Positions 1-6,383 of a stretch of DNA of 9,369 nt are shown piece after piece. The position numbers and the translations under genes were made by a program. The stretch's first letter is position 1. Each line of letters opens with the position of its first letter. Source of the stretch: Clostridia bacterium (lineage in GTDB: Bacteria > Bacillota > Clostridia > Saccharofermentanales > UBA5734); NCBI GenBank assembly GCA_009929975.1, contig RZZF01000050.1, positions 1 through 9,369 of the forward strand, read 5' to 3'. The notes beneath the pieces were generated by a model. It saw only the letters and a program-made list of their open reading frames with translations, searched no databases and was not told the origin of the DNA.

Positions 1-48
1 GGTATGAATGACATACCACTTCGCTTCCTGTATGGTTGCTTCTGTCAT
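1..48 (-). CDS. nusG: Transcription termination/antitermination factor NusG, N-terminal fragment (runs off the window)
   Basis: Only the first 16 codons are present: MTEATIQEAKWYVIHT. The AKWYVIHT block is the hallmark start of the NusG NGN domain (normally followed by a SGYE-like stretch). NusG binds RNA polymerase and modulates pausing, Rho termination and coupling to the ribosome. The ATG at 46-48 is preceded on the minus strand by GGGAG about 8 bases upstream. Its place directly after secE (38-base gap) matches the widespread secE-nusG pair. The rest lies outside the window, so nothing can be said about its C-terminal KOW domain. Confidence 0.9.
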   Translation of the reverse strand, partial: MTEATIQEAKWYVIHT

Positions 49-86
49 CTGCACGACTCCCTTATAACCCCGGTGACGAAATCCGG

Positions 87-461
87 TTATTCATCTGTAT
101 CGTCACTGACAACGGGCTCTGTTTCCTGCGAGGTCTCATCTATTGTTGTTTCTATCGCAGGCGGTGCAGCGGTCTCGGTTTTGGGTGAGTAAAACCCGAT
201 TCCTTCAAGAATCCCGCCGAAGACAGAGTCAACTACAAAGAGAATGACGCTGGCAATAAGGCAGATCGCGAGAACGGTCGCTGTATTCTGAATCAGGCGC
301 TTCCGATCCGGCCAGACAACGCGTTTCAGTTCAGCACGTAAATTGATGAAAAATGTTTTCAGTGATTTACCTGCCTGCGCCAGTCTGGCAAAAAAGCCCT
401 TCTTGACAGCTTTTTGATTCTGCCTGCCGACGCGTTTGTTCTGGTTTTCATTTTTTGCCAT
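87..461 (-). CDS. secE: Preprotein translocase subunit SecE with a long acidic C-terminal tail
   Basis: SecE is the small clamp subunit of the SecYEG channel in the cytoplasmic membrane. The 124-residue product has a Lys/Arg/Asn/Gln-rich N-terminus (about 1-37), the conserved cytosolic amphipathic segment (about 38-55, with ELKRVVWPDRKRL), and one hydrophobic membrane helix (about 58-82). After that comes a Thr/Glu/Asp-rich tail of about 34 residues ending VSDDTDE. The helix and the preceding VVWP block are typical of SecE. Single-helix SecE proteins of Gram-positive bacteria are usually about 60-75 residues, so both ends are extended; in the usual topology the acidic tail would face outside. 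It follows rpmG by 36 bases and precedes nusG by 38 bases, an old conserved order. The upstream ribosome binding site (GGATGGG) is modest. The family call is firm; the role of the tail is unknown. Confidence 0.93.
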   Translation of the reverse strand: MAKNENQNKRVGRQNQKAVKKGFFARLAQAGKSLKTFFINLRAELKRVVWPDRKRLIQNTATVLAICLIASVILFVVDSVFGGILEGIGFYSPKTETAAPPAIETTIDETSQETEPVVSDDTDE

Positions 462-497
462 AAATCAGCCCATCCTTACCAGTCCCAGCCTACTGAA

Positions 498-662
498 TTA
501 TTTCGTCTCTCTATGCGGTGTGTGCTTACGGCAGAATCTGCAGTACTTGTTCATCTCAAGACGATCCGGATCATTCTTCTTGTTTTTCTTCGTGTCATAA
601 TTACGCTGTTTGCATACGCTGCACGATAGTGTGATTTTGTCTCTTGGACCTGTTTTGGCCAT
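498..662 (-). CDS. rpmG: Large ribosomal subunit protein bL33, zinc-binding form
   Basis: This 54-residue basic protein begins [14 protein letters not shown] and ends [11 protein letters not shown]. It carries two CxxC pairs (CSVC at residues 14-17 and CRFC at 41-44), the zinc-ribbon ligands of the C+ form of L33, a component of the 50S subunit near the E site. Length and the [10 protein letters not shown] block match the family. The ATG at 660-662 has a strong GGAGGG site (671-676) 8 bases upstream. It is the first gene of the rpmG-secE-nusG cluster and lies about 100 bases downstream of a near-consensus promoter (771-799). In many bacteria a trpT tRNA gene or nothing lies between rpmG and secE; here there are only 36 bases. 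Many Bacillota carry several rpmG copies, so this need not be the only one. Confidence 0.95.
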   Translation of the reverse strand: MAKTGPRDKITLSCSVCKQRNYDTKKNKKNDPDRLEMNKYCRFCRKHTPHRETK

Positions 663-670
663 GTGCGATT

Positions 671-676
671 CCCTCC
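671..676 (-). promoter_or_regulatory. Ribosome binding site of rpmG
   Basis: On the minus strand GGAGGG lies 8 bases before the rpmG ATG. It fixes the start of this short gene. Confidence 0.8.
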
Positions 677-690
677 AACTAATAGAAATC

Positions 691-709
691 CTTGTGACTG
701 CACCACAAG
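691..709 (-). other. Small hairpin in the rpmG leader
   Basis: CTTGTG and CACAAG form a perfect 6-base-pair stem around a 7-base loop, about 15 bases upstream of the rpmG ribosome binding site. No U-run follows, so it is not an intrinsic terminator. It could modulate ribosome access or be chance. The pairing is read directly; any role is inference. Confidence 0.35.
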
Positions 710-727
710 ATGCTCCGAAACCTCATA

Positions 728-762
728 TTGTCTACATAAAAAAAGAAGCTATCTGCAGACAA
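728..762 (-). other. 9-base-pair stem-loop at the predicted 5' end of the rpmG transcript
   Basis: On the minus strand TTGTCTGCA (754-762) can pair with TGTAGACAA (728-736). This gives nine base pairs, one of them G-U, closing a 17-base loop that contains seven U residues. The predicted transcription start is about position 764, so the mRNA would begin almost directly with this hairpin. Such 5' stem-loops often protect mRNA from 5'-end-dependent decay. That is known from other systems and only inferred here. The U-run is in the loop rather than after the stem, so it does not resemble a terminator. Confidence 0.45.
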
Positions 763-770
763 GCAAACGA

Positions 771-799
771 ATTCTATCACAGGGGCCATGATTTGTCAA
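771..799 (-). promoter_or_regulatory. Sigma-A (sigma-70 type) promoter for rpmG-secE-nusG
   Basis: The minus strand reads TTGACA (794-799), a 17-base spacer, then TAGAAT (771-776). That is a perfect -35, a 5-of-6 match to the -10 consensus, and optimal spacing. Transcription should start near 764, leaving a leader of about 100 bases before the rpmG ATG. It is the best promoter match I found in the window, and it sits where the ribosomal/secretion cluster needs one, downstream of the his operon. Confidence 0.8.
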
Positions 800-888
800 A
801 TGAATCAGACCCGTTCTGTGAGTGAATTTGCGCCTGAATAATCCCGATTCAAAAAGCAGGAATTAGCTGGATCCTAATGGCCGGCCAT

Positions 889-1176
889 TCATCGCCGCTT
901 CTTCAGTTCCTGGTAGATATCGTCGAGCGTGACTTCCTGTTCAACGAGGAGCACACTGACATGGTATAGCAGATCAGCGACCTCATAAGTCACTTCGTCA
1001 CGCGACCGGTTTTTCGCCGCGATAATGACTTCAGCGGACTCCTCCCCGATTTTCTTACAGATTTTATCGACCCCTTTATCGAACAGGTAATTCGTATATG
1101 ACCCTTCGCGCGGATTGCTGCGCCGGTCGCTGATCACTGCGTACAGTTCATCCAGTATCGTACCAATCTGACTCAT
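889..1176 (-). CDS. hisE: Phosphoribosyl-ATP pyrophosphohydrolase (histidine step 2)
   Basis: HisE hydrolyses phosphoribosyl-ATP to phosphoribosyl-AMP and pyrophosphate in the cytoplasm. The 95-residue product is the usual length for a stand-alone HisE. It shows the family blocks GSYTNYLFDKGVDKICKKIGEE (about 25-46) and YEVADLLYH (64-72), which are broken here around the all-alpha MazG-like metal site (E45, E46, E49, E65, D68). The reading frame is open upstream to 1305, but the ATG at 1174-1176 is chosen because AGGAGGAG lies 6 bases before it and homology starts there. The start lies one base after the hisFI stop, so the two are translationally coupled. HisI, the next enzyme in the pathway and often fused to HisE, is instead fused to HisF here. 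It is the last gene of the operon. Confidence 0.95.
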   Translation of the reverse strand: MSQIGTILDELYAVISDRRSNPREGSYTNYLFDKGVDKICKKIGEESAEVIIAAKNRSRDEVTYEVADLLYHVSVLLVEQEVTLDDIYQELKKRR

Positions 1177-1177
1177 T

Positions 1178-2383
1178 TTATTCTCCTCCTTTATCAGCAG
1201 CCGTGGTATGGTCCAAAGCGACCTGCCGGTAGAAACAGCTGCGGTTCCCGGTATGACAGGCGGCACCGATCTGACGGACCTGGGCCAGAAGGCAATCCTG
1301 GTCACAGTCTACCTGCAGCTGGATCACTTGCTGGAAATGGCCCGATGTTTCACCTTTCAGCCACAGCTTATTCCGGCTGCGGCTGTAATAGTGCATCAGA
1401 CGGCTGTCCAGTGTCAGTTCAAAGGCCTGCCGGTTCTGCCAGGCCACCATCAGGACCTGGCCGGATGATATATCCTGTACCACAACCGGGATCAGCCCGC
1501 TGCTTCCGGGACTGAGTTCATTCCACAGAGACTTTGCGGGAGCATGGCTGGCGAACGGCTGCAGTGACGGAGCGGCATCACAATCCCGGTCGACCGGAGC
1601 TTGAACTTCGGTGGCAGCTGCTTCTGTCTGGCGAACCGGCAGACCGCGCAGTACCAGATATTGCTTGAGAACCGGGATGCTGACTTCTCCGAAATGGAAC
1701 AGACTCGCCGCCAGAACCGCTTCCGCGCCGCCGATCGTGACAGCGTCCGCGAAATCTGACAGCCGGCCGGCCCCGCCGGAAGCGATGACCGGTATGTTGA
1801 CGGCATCAGCGATCTGACGCGTGATATCCAGATCATATCCGGCTTTTGTACCATCCCGGTCCATGCTGGTCAGGAGAATCTCCCCTGCGCCCAGCGCTTC
1901 GACACGACGGGCCCAATCAAGCGCGTTCAGTCCGGTCATCCGGGTTCCGCCGGCGATCAACACCTGGTACTCACCAAATTCATCTTTGCGCACATCAATC
2001 GCGACGACCACACATTGACTGCCAAAACGCCGCGCTGCCGCCTCAACCAGAGCAGGATCCTGTACCGCCGCTGAGTTCAGCGATATCTTGTCCGCTCCGG
2101 CCTGAAGGATGCGGCGAATGTCTTCGAGTGTGCGGATACCGCCACCGACAGTCAACGGGATGAAGACCTGGCTCGCGACTTTTTCGACCACATCAAGCAT
2201 GGTCCCGCGATCTTCAAGCGTCGCGGAAATGTCGAGAAAAACCAGTTCATCCGCTCCCGCGTCATTATAAGCCCGCGCGGCTTCGACCGGATCTCCGGCG
2301 TCACGGATGTCGACAAAATTCACACCTTTGACAACTCGTCCGTTTTTGACATCGAGACATGGGATTATCCTTTTTGCCAGCAT
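1178..2383 (-). CDS. hisFI: Fused imidazole glycerol phosphate synthase cyclase subunit (HisF) and phosphoribosyl-AMP cyclohydrolase (HisI)
   Basis: The 401-residue protein joins two histidine enzymes. Residues 1-254 are a complete HisF (beta/alpha)8 barrel. It has the start [12 protein letters not shown] with D11, the second catalytic aspartate D130 (VVVAIDV), and the phosphate-binding GGG (80-82) and SGGAG (202-206) loops. HisF uses ammonia from HisH to make imidazole glycerol phosphate and AICAR from PRFAR. Residues about 255-284 are an Ala/Pro-rich linker. Residues about 285-386 are HisI, which opens the adenine ring of PR-AMP (step 3). It shows [26 protein letters not shown], the metal-binding DCDQD (359-363) and CHTGNRSC (376-383). 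No in-frame ATG with a ribosome binding site precedes the HisI domain; its first methionine, M312, is already inside it. The junction is in one uninterrupted frame. The gene overlaps hisA by 19 bases. Both domain calls are firm; the fusion is uncommon as far as I know. Confidence 0.95.
   Translation of the reverse strand: MLAKRIIPCLDVKNGRVVKGVNFVDIRDAGDPVEAARAYNDAGADELVFLDISATLEDRGTMLDVVEKVASQVFIPLTVGGGIRTLEDIRRILQAGADKISLNSAAVQDPALVEAAARRFGSQCVVVAIDVRKDEFGEYQVLIAGGTRMTGLNALDWARRVEALGAGEILLTSMDRDGTKAGYDLDITRQIADAVNIPVIASGGAGRLSDFADAVTIGGAEAVLAASLFHFGEVSIPVLKQYLVLRGLPVRQTEAAATEVQAPVDRDCDAAPSLQPFASHAPAKSLWNELSPGSSGLIPVVVQDISSGQVLMVAWQNRQAFELTLDSRLMHYYSRSRNKLWLKGETSGHFQQVIQLQVDCDQDCLLAQVRQIGAACHTGNRSCFYRQVALDHTTAADKGGE
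1183..1190 (-). promoter_or_regulatory. Ribosome binding site of hisE, inside the end of hisFI
   Basis: AGGAGGAG on the minus strand encodes part of the last hisFI codons (AAA GGA GGA GAA) and lies 6 bases before the hisE ATG. It decides the hisE start over the longer open frame and points to coupling with hisFI translation. Confidence 0.85.
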
Positions 2384-3078
2384 GCTTCCAACCTGACCTT
2401 TCCTTCGTAGATCGCCCGACCGACAATGACACCAGCCGCTCCGGTCTGACGAACCGCTTCAATATCCTGCATGGATCCGATCCCTCCGGACGCGATCACC
2501 TGCAGCGAGGTCATTTCCGTCAGACGACGGACCTCATCGATCGCGGTTCCGGTCATCATGCCGTCCCGGCTGATATCGGTGAAGATCACCGTTGTCGCGC
2601 CGAGATCGCTCATCAGGCGGGCGAATTCCATCGTTTTCATACCGCTTCCCTGTGTCCAGCCTTCAACACGTACCTCTCCGTCAGCCGCGTCAATCCCGAT
2701 GGCGATCCTCCCCCCATAGCGTTTCAGCGCGGATTCAGTCAGCCGGCGGTCGCGAACGGCCGCTGTACCGAGAACCACCCGGTCAATCTGATGTTGATCG
2801 AGCAGGACTTCAATCTGTTCCATCGAACGGATACCGCCACCGGTCTGGATCTTCAGTCCGGTCGCGCTGCGGATATCGGCAATTTGACCGGCATGATAGG
2901 GTTGGCCGCTGCGCGCCGCGTTCAGATCGACGATATGGATCCATGCCGCGCCGGCGGCTTGAAAGCGCCGGGCAAGTTCCAGAGGATTGCTGTGATATAC
3001 GGTCACTTCGTCATAACGACCCTGGCGCAGACGGACACATTGTCCGTCCAGCAGATCGATTGCCGGGTAGATGATCAT
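2365..3078 (-). CDS. hisA: ProFAR isomerase (histidine step 4)
   Basis: HisA converts ProFAR to PRFAR by an Amadori rearrangement, producing the substrate of HisH/HisF. The 237-residue product is normal length and a (beta/alpha)8 barrel related to HisF. Catalytic D8 (PAIDLLDG) and D130 (GIDAADG) are present, with phosphate loops at QTGGGIR (78-84) and ASGGIGS (196-202) and the WTQGSG block (141-146). The tryptophan-pathway variant PriA also fits this fold, but nothing seen here calls for that. The ATG overlaps the hisH stop by 4 bases (ATGA), and its 3' end overlaps hisFI by 19 bases, so hisH, hisA and hisFI are probably translated in a coupled way. Confidence 0.96.
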   Translation of the reverse strand: MIIYPAIDLLDGQCVRLRQGRYDEVTVYHSNPLELARRFQAAGAAWIHIVDLNAARSGQPYHAGQIADIRSATGLKIQTGGGIRSMEQIEVLLDQHQIDRVVLGTAAVRDRRLTESALKRYGGRIAIGIDAADGEVRVEGWTQGSGMKTMEFARLMSDLGATTVIFTDISRDGMMTGTAIDEVRRLTEMTSLQVIASGGIGSMQDIEAVRQTGAAGVIVGRAIYEGKVRLEACWQKG

Positions 3079-3707
3079 TGTCCAGTTGTCTCCTTTATCT
3101 GATCCGCCGCCTGTCCGGATTGCCTGACCCAGCGGTCGAGCAGATCCAGACCGGCACGGCCGCTTTTTTCCGGATGGAACTGAGTCAGCAAGATGGAACC
3201 GGTCTGTACCGCGGCCGTGAACGAAACGCCATGGCGGGCCTGGGCGGCGACCAGTCGATGGTCAGCCGGTTCAACATAATATGAATGAACAAAATAGTAG
3301 TCGGTCTGGACGGATAACAGCGGACTGCGGTTGTCAATCAACTGATTCCAACCCATATGGGGTATTTTCAGGCCCGGCATGGCCGGAAAACGGCGAACAG
3401 TGCCGGGCAGAATCGCCAGACCTTCCGCTTCGCCCTCTTCACTGGTCTCGAACATCAGCTGCATCCCGAGGCAGATGCCGAGAAAGGGACGCTCATGGCG
3501 GAGAAAACGCCTGATCGCTTCATCGAGGCCATGTTCACGCAGCTGCGACATAGCATAATGAATCGCTCCGACCCCGGGCAGAATGAGCCGCTCTGCCTCG
3601 GCGATGTGCCGCGGATCCCGGCTGATAACTGCGTCATGGCCGAGATAGCGGAGCGCTTTGGCAACGCTTCCCAGATTCCCCATTCCATAGTCAATGACAA
3701 CAATCAT
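3075..3707 (-). CDS. hisH: Imidazole glycerol phosphate synthase, glutamine amidotransferase subunit
   Basis: HisH hydrolyses glutamine and channels ammonia to HisF. The 210-residue class-I amidotransferase shows the start VVIDYGMGNLGSV, the oxyanion-loop PGVG (44-47), the nucleophile C79 in GICLGMQ, and the H178/E180 pair in QFHPEKSG. All three triad residues are intact. Its partner HisF lies two genes downstream as part of the HisF-HisI fusion. It overlaps purC upstream and hisA downstream by 4 bases each (ATGA). The C-terminal extension after about residue 196 is polar and unremarkable. Confidence 0.96.
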   Translation of the reverse strand: MIVVIDYGMGNLGSVAKALRYLGHDAVISRDPRHIAEAERLILPGVGAIHYAMSQLREHGLDEAIRRFLRHERPFLGICLGMQLMFETSEEGEAEGLAILPGTVRRFPAMPGLKIPHMGWNQLIDNRSPLLSVQTDYYFVHSYYVEPADHRLVAAQARHGVSFTAAVQTGSILLTQFHPEKSGRAGLDLLDRWVRQSGQAADQIKETTGQ

Positions 3708-4594
3708 CCCAGTTCCCGGCCTGTCAGGAGACGATAAGCGTCCCGATATCGGGCGGCTGTCCCCTCGATCACCGTATCCGGCAGCGCGGGAGCCGGTGGC
3801 GTTTTGTCCCAGTCGAGTGTTTCAAGCCAGTCCCTCAAATATTGCTTGTCAAAGCTGTTCTGCGGACGGCCCGGCTGATAGCCTGCCAATTCCCAGAAAC
3901 GCGATGAATCGGGGGTGAAGATCTCGTCAGCGATCACCAGCTCATCATCAATCAGGCCGAACTCAAATTTCGTATCCGCAAGGATGATTCCGTGCCGCAA
4001 CGCGTAATCAGTGGCGAACTGATACAGTTCCAGACTTTTATCCCTGACTTGGACAGCCATTTCCTGACCGAGCAGATTGATCAGTTCAGTGAAGTCGATA
4101 TTGATATCATGGCCGGTCTCGGCTTTGGTCGATGGAGTGAACAGGGGCTGTGGCAGCCGGTCTGCCTGCTTCAGTCCATCCGGCAGCCGGATCCCGCTGA
4201 TGGCTCCGGTCTGGCGGTATTCACGCAAAGCCGAACCTTCCAGGTATCCGCGGACAATGCATTCGGCCGGAAGCATGCGCGCCTTGCGTACCAGCATGGA
4301 ACGTCCGGCCAACTGCCGGCCGTACTGGCTGAGTCCCAGCGGATAGTCCGCCGGATCGGTCGAGATCACATGATTGGGAATGATCGAACGGGTCTGCTCA
4401 AACCAGAATGCCGCGATGCTGTTGAGAACACGACCCTTGTCGGGAATCAGCTGATCAAAGACAACGTCGAAGGCTGAGATCCGATCCGTGACGACGATCA
4501 GCAGCGAGTCGCCACAGTCATAGATGTCGCGTACCTTGCCTCTGGCATAGACGGGAAGATGGATGAAATCAGTCTGGCCGATCAGTAATGACAT
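3704..4594 (-). CDS. purC: SAICAR synthetase (de novo purine biosynthesis) inside the his operon
   Basis: PurC joins CAIR and aspartate with ATP to give SAICAR; PurB then releases AICAR. Family motifs are clear: GKVRDIYD (19-26), TDRISAFDVV (36-45), VRGYLEGSALREY (114-126), FTPSTKAETGHDINIDF (152-168), ADTKFEFG (206-213), DEIFTPDSSRFW (223-234) and FDKQYLRDWL (248-257). At 296 residues it is the long form, seen in yeast and actinobacteria, rather than the roughly 240-residue form of Bacillus or E. coli. It starts 32 bases after hisB with a GAGAGG site, and its stop overlaps the hisH start by 4 bases, so it is expressed with the his genes. HisH/HisF releases AICAR, the same intermediate two enzymatic steps past the PurC substrate. 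The enzyme call is firm; the reason for its location is inference, and transfer from a long-form lineage is possible. Confidence 0.96.
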   Translation of the reverse strand: MSLLIGQTDFIHLPVYARGKVRDIYDCGDSLLIVVTDRISAFDVVFDQLIPDKGRVLNSIAAFWFEQTRSIIPNHVISTDPADYPLGLSQYGRQLAGRSMLVRKARMLPAECIVRGYLEGSALREYRQTGAISGIRLPDGLKQADRLPQPLFTPSTKAETGHDINIDFTELINLLGQEMAVQVRDKSLELYQFATDYALRHGIILADTKFEFGLIDDELVIADEIFTPDSSRFWELAGYQPGRPQNSFDKQYLRDWLETLDWDKTPPAPALPDTVIEGTAARYRDAYRLLTGRELG

Positions 4595-4626
4595 AGCGGT
4601 ATCCTCTCAATATCCTTAATTTAGAA

Positions 4627-5214
4627 TCAAAGCGTGCCTTTCGTGGACAGGACATGGTCCTGTTCACGCGGATCAATGCTGATCGCCTGTGCGAAGCTGT
4701 GGGCGAATGCCTTGAACATGGCTTCAATGATATGGTGGTCGTTGCGGCCATAAAGTTGACGCAGGTGCAGGGTCATACCGGCACCGACCGCGATGGCCCG
4801 GAAAAATTCCTCCGTCATCTGAGTATCAAAGCCGCCGACCGCGTCAGCGGTAAAGGACGCTTCAAAGACCAGATAAGGCCGGCCGGAAAGGTCAATCGAT
4901 GATGACACGAGCGCCTCATCCATCGGCAGGACGATATGGCCATAGCGCCGCAGACCGCGTTTGTCACCCAATGCCCTGGCCATGACACCCCCCAGGACGA
5001 TGCCGATATCCTCAATGGTGTGATGGCCGTCGACCTGCAGATCGCCTTCCGCTTCAATCTCAAGATGAACCCTGGCATGCCGGGAGAACAGGTGCAGCAT
5101 ATGATCAAGAAAGCCGATCCCGGTCTGAATGCGCGACGGGGTGCTGTCGTCCAGACTGATTGCGACGGAAATATCCGTCTCCTGTGTTTTTCTGTTCATT
5201 TTCGCCTGACGCAT
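4627..5214 (-). CDS. hisB: Imidazoleglycerol-phosphate dehydratase, monofunctional (histidine step 6)
   Basis: This enzyme dehydrates imidazole glycerol phosphate to imidazole acetol phosphate. The 195-residue product contains only the dehydratase, without the N-terminal histidinol-phosphatase domain of E. coli HisB. The two metal-binding repeats are present: GFLDHMLHLFSRH (34-46, H38) with DGHHTIED (62-69, H64, H65, E68), and GRNDHHIIEAMFKAFA (156-171, H160, H161, E164). The C-terminal LSTKG (189-193) is typical. The ATG at 5212-5214 is chosen over M6 because AGGAGGAG (5221-5228) lies 6 bases upstream. It is separated from hisC by 63 bases that hold a candidate promoter, and from purC by 32 bases. 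Confidence 0.96.
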   Translation of the reverse strand: MRQAKMNRKTQETDISVAISLDDSTPSRIQTGIGFLDHMLHLFSRHARVHLEIEAEGDLQVDGHHTIEDIGIVLGGVMARALGDKRGLRRYGHIVLPMDEALVSSSIDLSGRPYLVFEASFTADAVGGFDTQMTEEFFRAIAVGAGMTLHLRQLYGRNDHHIIEAMFKAFAHSFAQAISIDPREQDHVLSTKGTL

Positions 5215-5244
5215 GGTCGACTCCTCCTGAAGAAAATATATCTC

Positions 5245-5273
5245 ATTATATCGGATGACACGGCCACTGACCA
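5245..5273 (-). promoter_or_regulatory. Candidate internal promoter upstream of hisB
   Basis: In the hisC-hisB gap the minus strand reads TGGTCA (5268-5273, 4 of 6 with the -35 consensus), 17 bases, then TATAAT (5245-5250, perfect -10). Transcription would start near 5238, about 24 bases before the hisB ATG and just upstream of its AGGAGGAG site. It would give extra transcription of hisB-purC-hisHA-hisFI-hisE. Enterobacterial his operons also have internal promoters, but no homology is implied. This is a sequence match only. Confidence 0.45.
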
Positions 5274-5277
5274 GATG

Positions 5278-6381
5278 TCAGCGGTTGCCGCATAAATCAC
5301 GCAGGACATCACGTACGCGTTCCATATCCTCCTGCCGGCCGATGGAAATTCGCAGATAATCAGCGATCCGGGGCAGATTGAAGCGGCGGACGAGAATCTT
5401 CTGCTGCCTGAGGCGGTCCTGCAGCCAGGCCGCGTCATATTCCGGATGACTGGTCAATACGAAGTTGGCCGAAGACGGAATGACGGTAAATCCAAGCTGA
5501 TCCAATTCCGCGCTGAACCACTCACGGGTCGCGATCACAGCCGCCCGGGTGCGTTCAAACCAGCCGGCGGCCTGAACCGCCGCGATCGCGGCTTTCTGCG
5601 CGATCCGGTCGACCGTATAGGAATTAAATGAATCGCGGATACGGCGCAATCCTTCGATCAGATCAGGTGGACCGATCGCGCAGCCGACACGAAGGCCGGC
5701 CAGTGCCCGTGATTTGGACATGGTCTGGACAATCAGAAGATTGTCATGATCCGGCAGCAGAGCAATCGCGCTTTCACCGCCAAAATCGATATACGCTTCA
5801 TCGACCAGCACCAGACGATCTGGGTTGGCCTTGAGCAGGGCCCGGATATCCCGCAGCGGCAGCGCACGTCCGGTCGGTGCGTTGGGGTTGGCCAGAACGA
5901 GGCCCGTGCCGCCATCCGGAACATCGGCCGGATTGAGCGCCAGATCATCATCCAGGGCAAAAGTCTGGTATGGAATATCATAAAGTGCCGCATAGACCGG
6001 ATAAAAACTGTATGTGATATCCGGAAAATACAGAGTCTCAGTTAAGTGGTCCGGCGCGTTGGATGGCCGGCGGCAGGTGAAGAAAGCCTGGAACGCCATG
6101 GCCAGCACCTCATCCGAGCCATTGCCGACAAAGATACAGTCCGGCGCCACCCCGTAGTAATCGGACAGTACCTGCCGCAGACGCCTGTTTTCCGGATCCG
6201 GGTACAGGCGGAAATCGTCAGGGTCGGCTGTGCTGACCGCGTCAATCACCTCCGGTGCCGGGTCGTACGGGTTCTCATTGGTATTCAGTTTGATCAGGCT
6301 GGTGTCCACCGGCTGTTCACCAGGAACATAAGGCACGATCTGTGCGGTTTTCCAGCTCCAGAATCTACGGCTGTCCTGCAT
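5278..6381 (-). CDS. hisC: Histidinol-phosphate aminotransferase
   Basis: HisC transfers the amino group of glutamate to imidazole acetol phosphate using PLP. The 367-residue class-I/II aminotransferase shows the N-terminal LNTNENPYDP (32-41), GNGSDE (86-91), NPNAPTG (165-171), DEAYIDF (194-200), and the Schiff-base lysine K223 in TMSKSRALAGLRVG. The C-terminal LRISIGRQEDMERV block carries the substrate-carboxylate arginine typical of the fold. Length is normal. The ATG lies 2 bases after the hisD stop, with GGAAGGA just upstream inside hisD. Members of this subfamily may also accept aromatic substrates, but the operon context supports the histidine role. Confidence 0.95.
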   Translation of the reverse strand: MQDSRRFWSWKTAQIVPYVPGEQPVDTSLIKLNTNENPYDPAPEVIDAVSTADPDDFRLYPDPENRRLRQVLSDYYGVAPDCIFVGNGSDEVLAMAFQAFFTCRRPSNAPDHLTETLYFPDITYSFYPVYAALYDIPYQTFALDDDLALNPADVPDGGTGLVLANPNAPTGRALPLRDIRALLKANPDRLVLVDEAYIDFGGESAIALLPDHDNLLIVQTMSKSRALAGLRVGCAIGPPDLIEGLRRIRDSFNSYTVDRIAQKAAIAAVQAAGWFERTRAAVIATREWFSAELDQLGFTVIPSSANFVLTSHPEYDAAWLQDRLRQQKILVRRFNLPRIADYLRISIGRQEDMERVRDVLRDLCGNR

Positions 6382-6383
6382 CG

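Larger units (their letters stand above)
663..888 (-). other. Intergenic region between hisE and rpmG
   Basis: This 226-base gap contains the rpmG promoter, its leader hairpins and ribosome binding site. Next to the hisE stop is a 12-base perfect palindrome, ATGGCCGGCCAT (877-888). A 5-base-pair hairpin, ATTAG/CTAAT (862-878), follows, with five T residues 6 bases beyond it (851-855). The stem is short and A/T-rich and not adjacent to the T-run, so I do not call it an intrinsic terminator. The his transcript may end by another mechanism or read through into rpmG. No coding potential is supported here. Confidence 0.6.

Noticed and set aside
462..497. tRNA-Trp gene between rpmG and secE, as in some bacteria
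   Set aside because: The gap is only 36 bases and cannot hold a tRNA.
851..878. Rho-independent terminator after hisE
   Set aside because: The stem is only 5 base pairs and A/T-rich, and the five-base T-run begins 6 bases after it, so it does not meet the usual pattern.
889..1305. Longer hisE starting at 1305 (138 residues)
   Set aside because: The extra 43 residues read through the hisFI coding region out of frame and have no HisE similarity; AGGAGGAG places the start at 1176.
1532..1621. HisF-HisI fusion as a sequencing frameshift artefact
   Set aside because: Both domains are in the same frame with a typical low-complexity Ala/Pro linker. No stop, start or ribosome binding site appears in the right frame between them. 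Read data could still overturn this.
2359..3102. A 247-codon plus-strand open frame opposite hisA
   Set aside because: It lies antisense to the unmistakable hisA, has no recognisable domain, and is explained by GC-biased third positions leaving the opposite frame open.
4595..4640. Promoter between hisB and purC
   Set aside because: A TAAATT match to -10 is present, but there is no acceptable -35 hexamer at 16-18 bases upstream.
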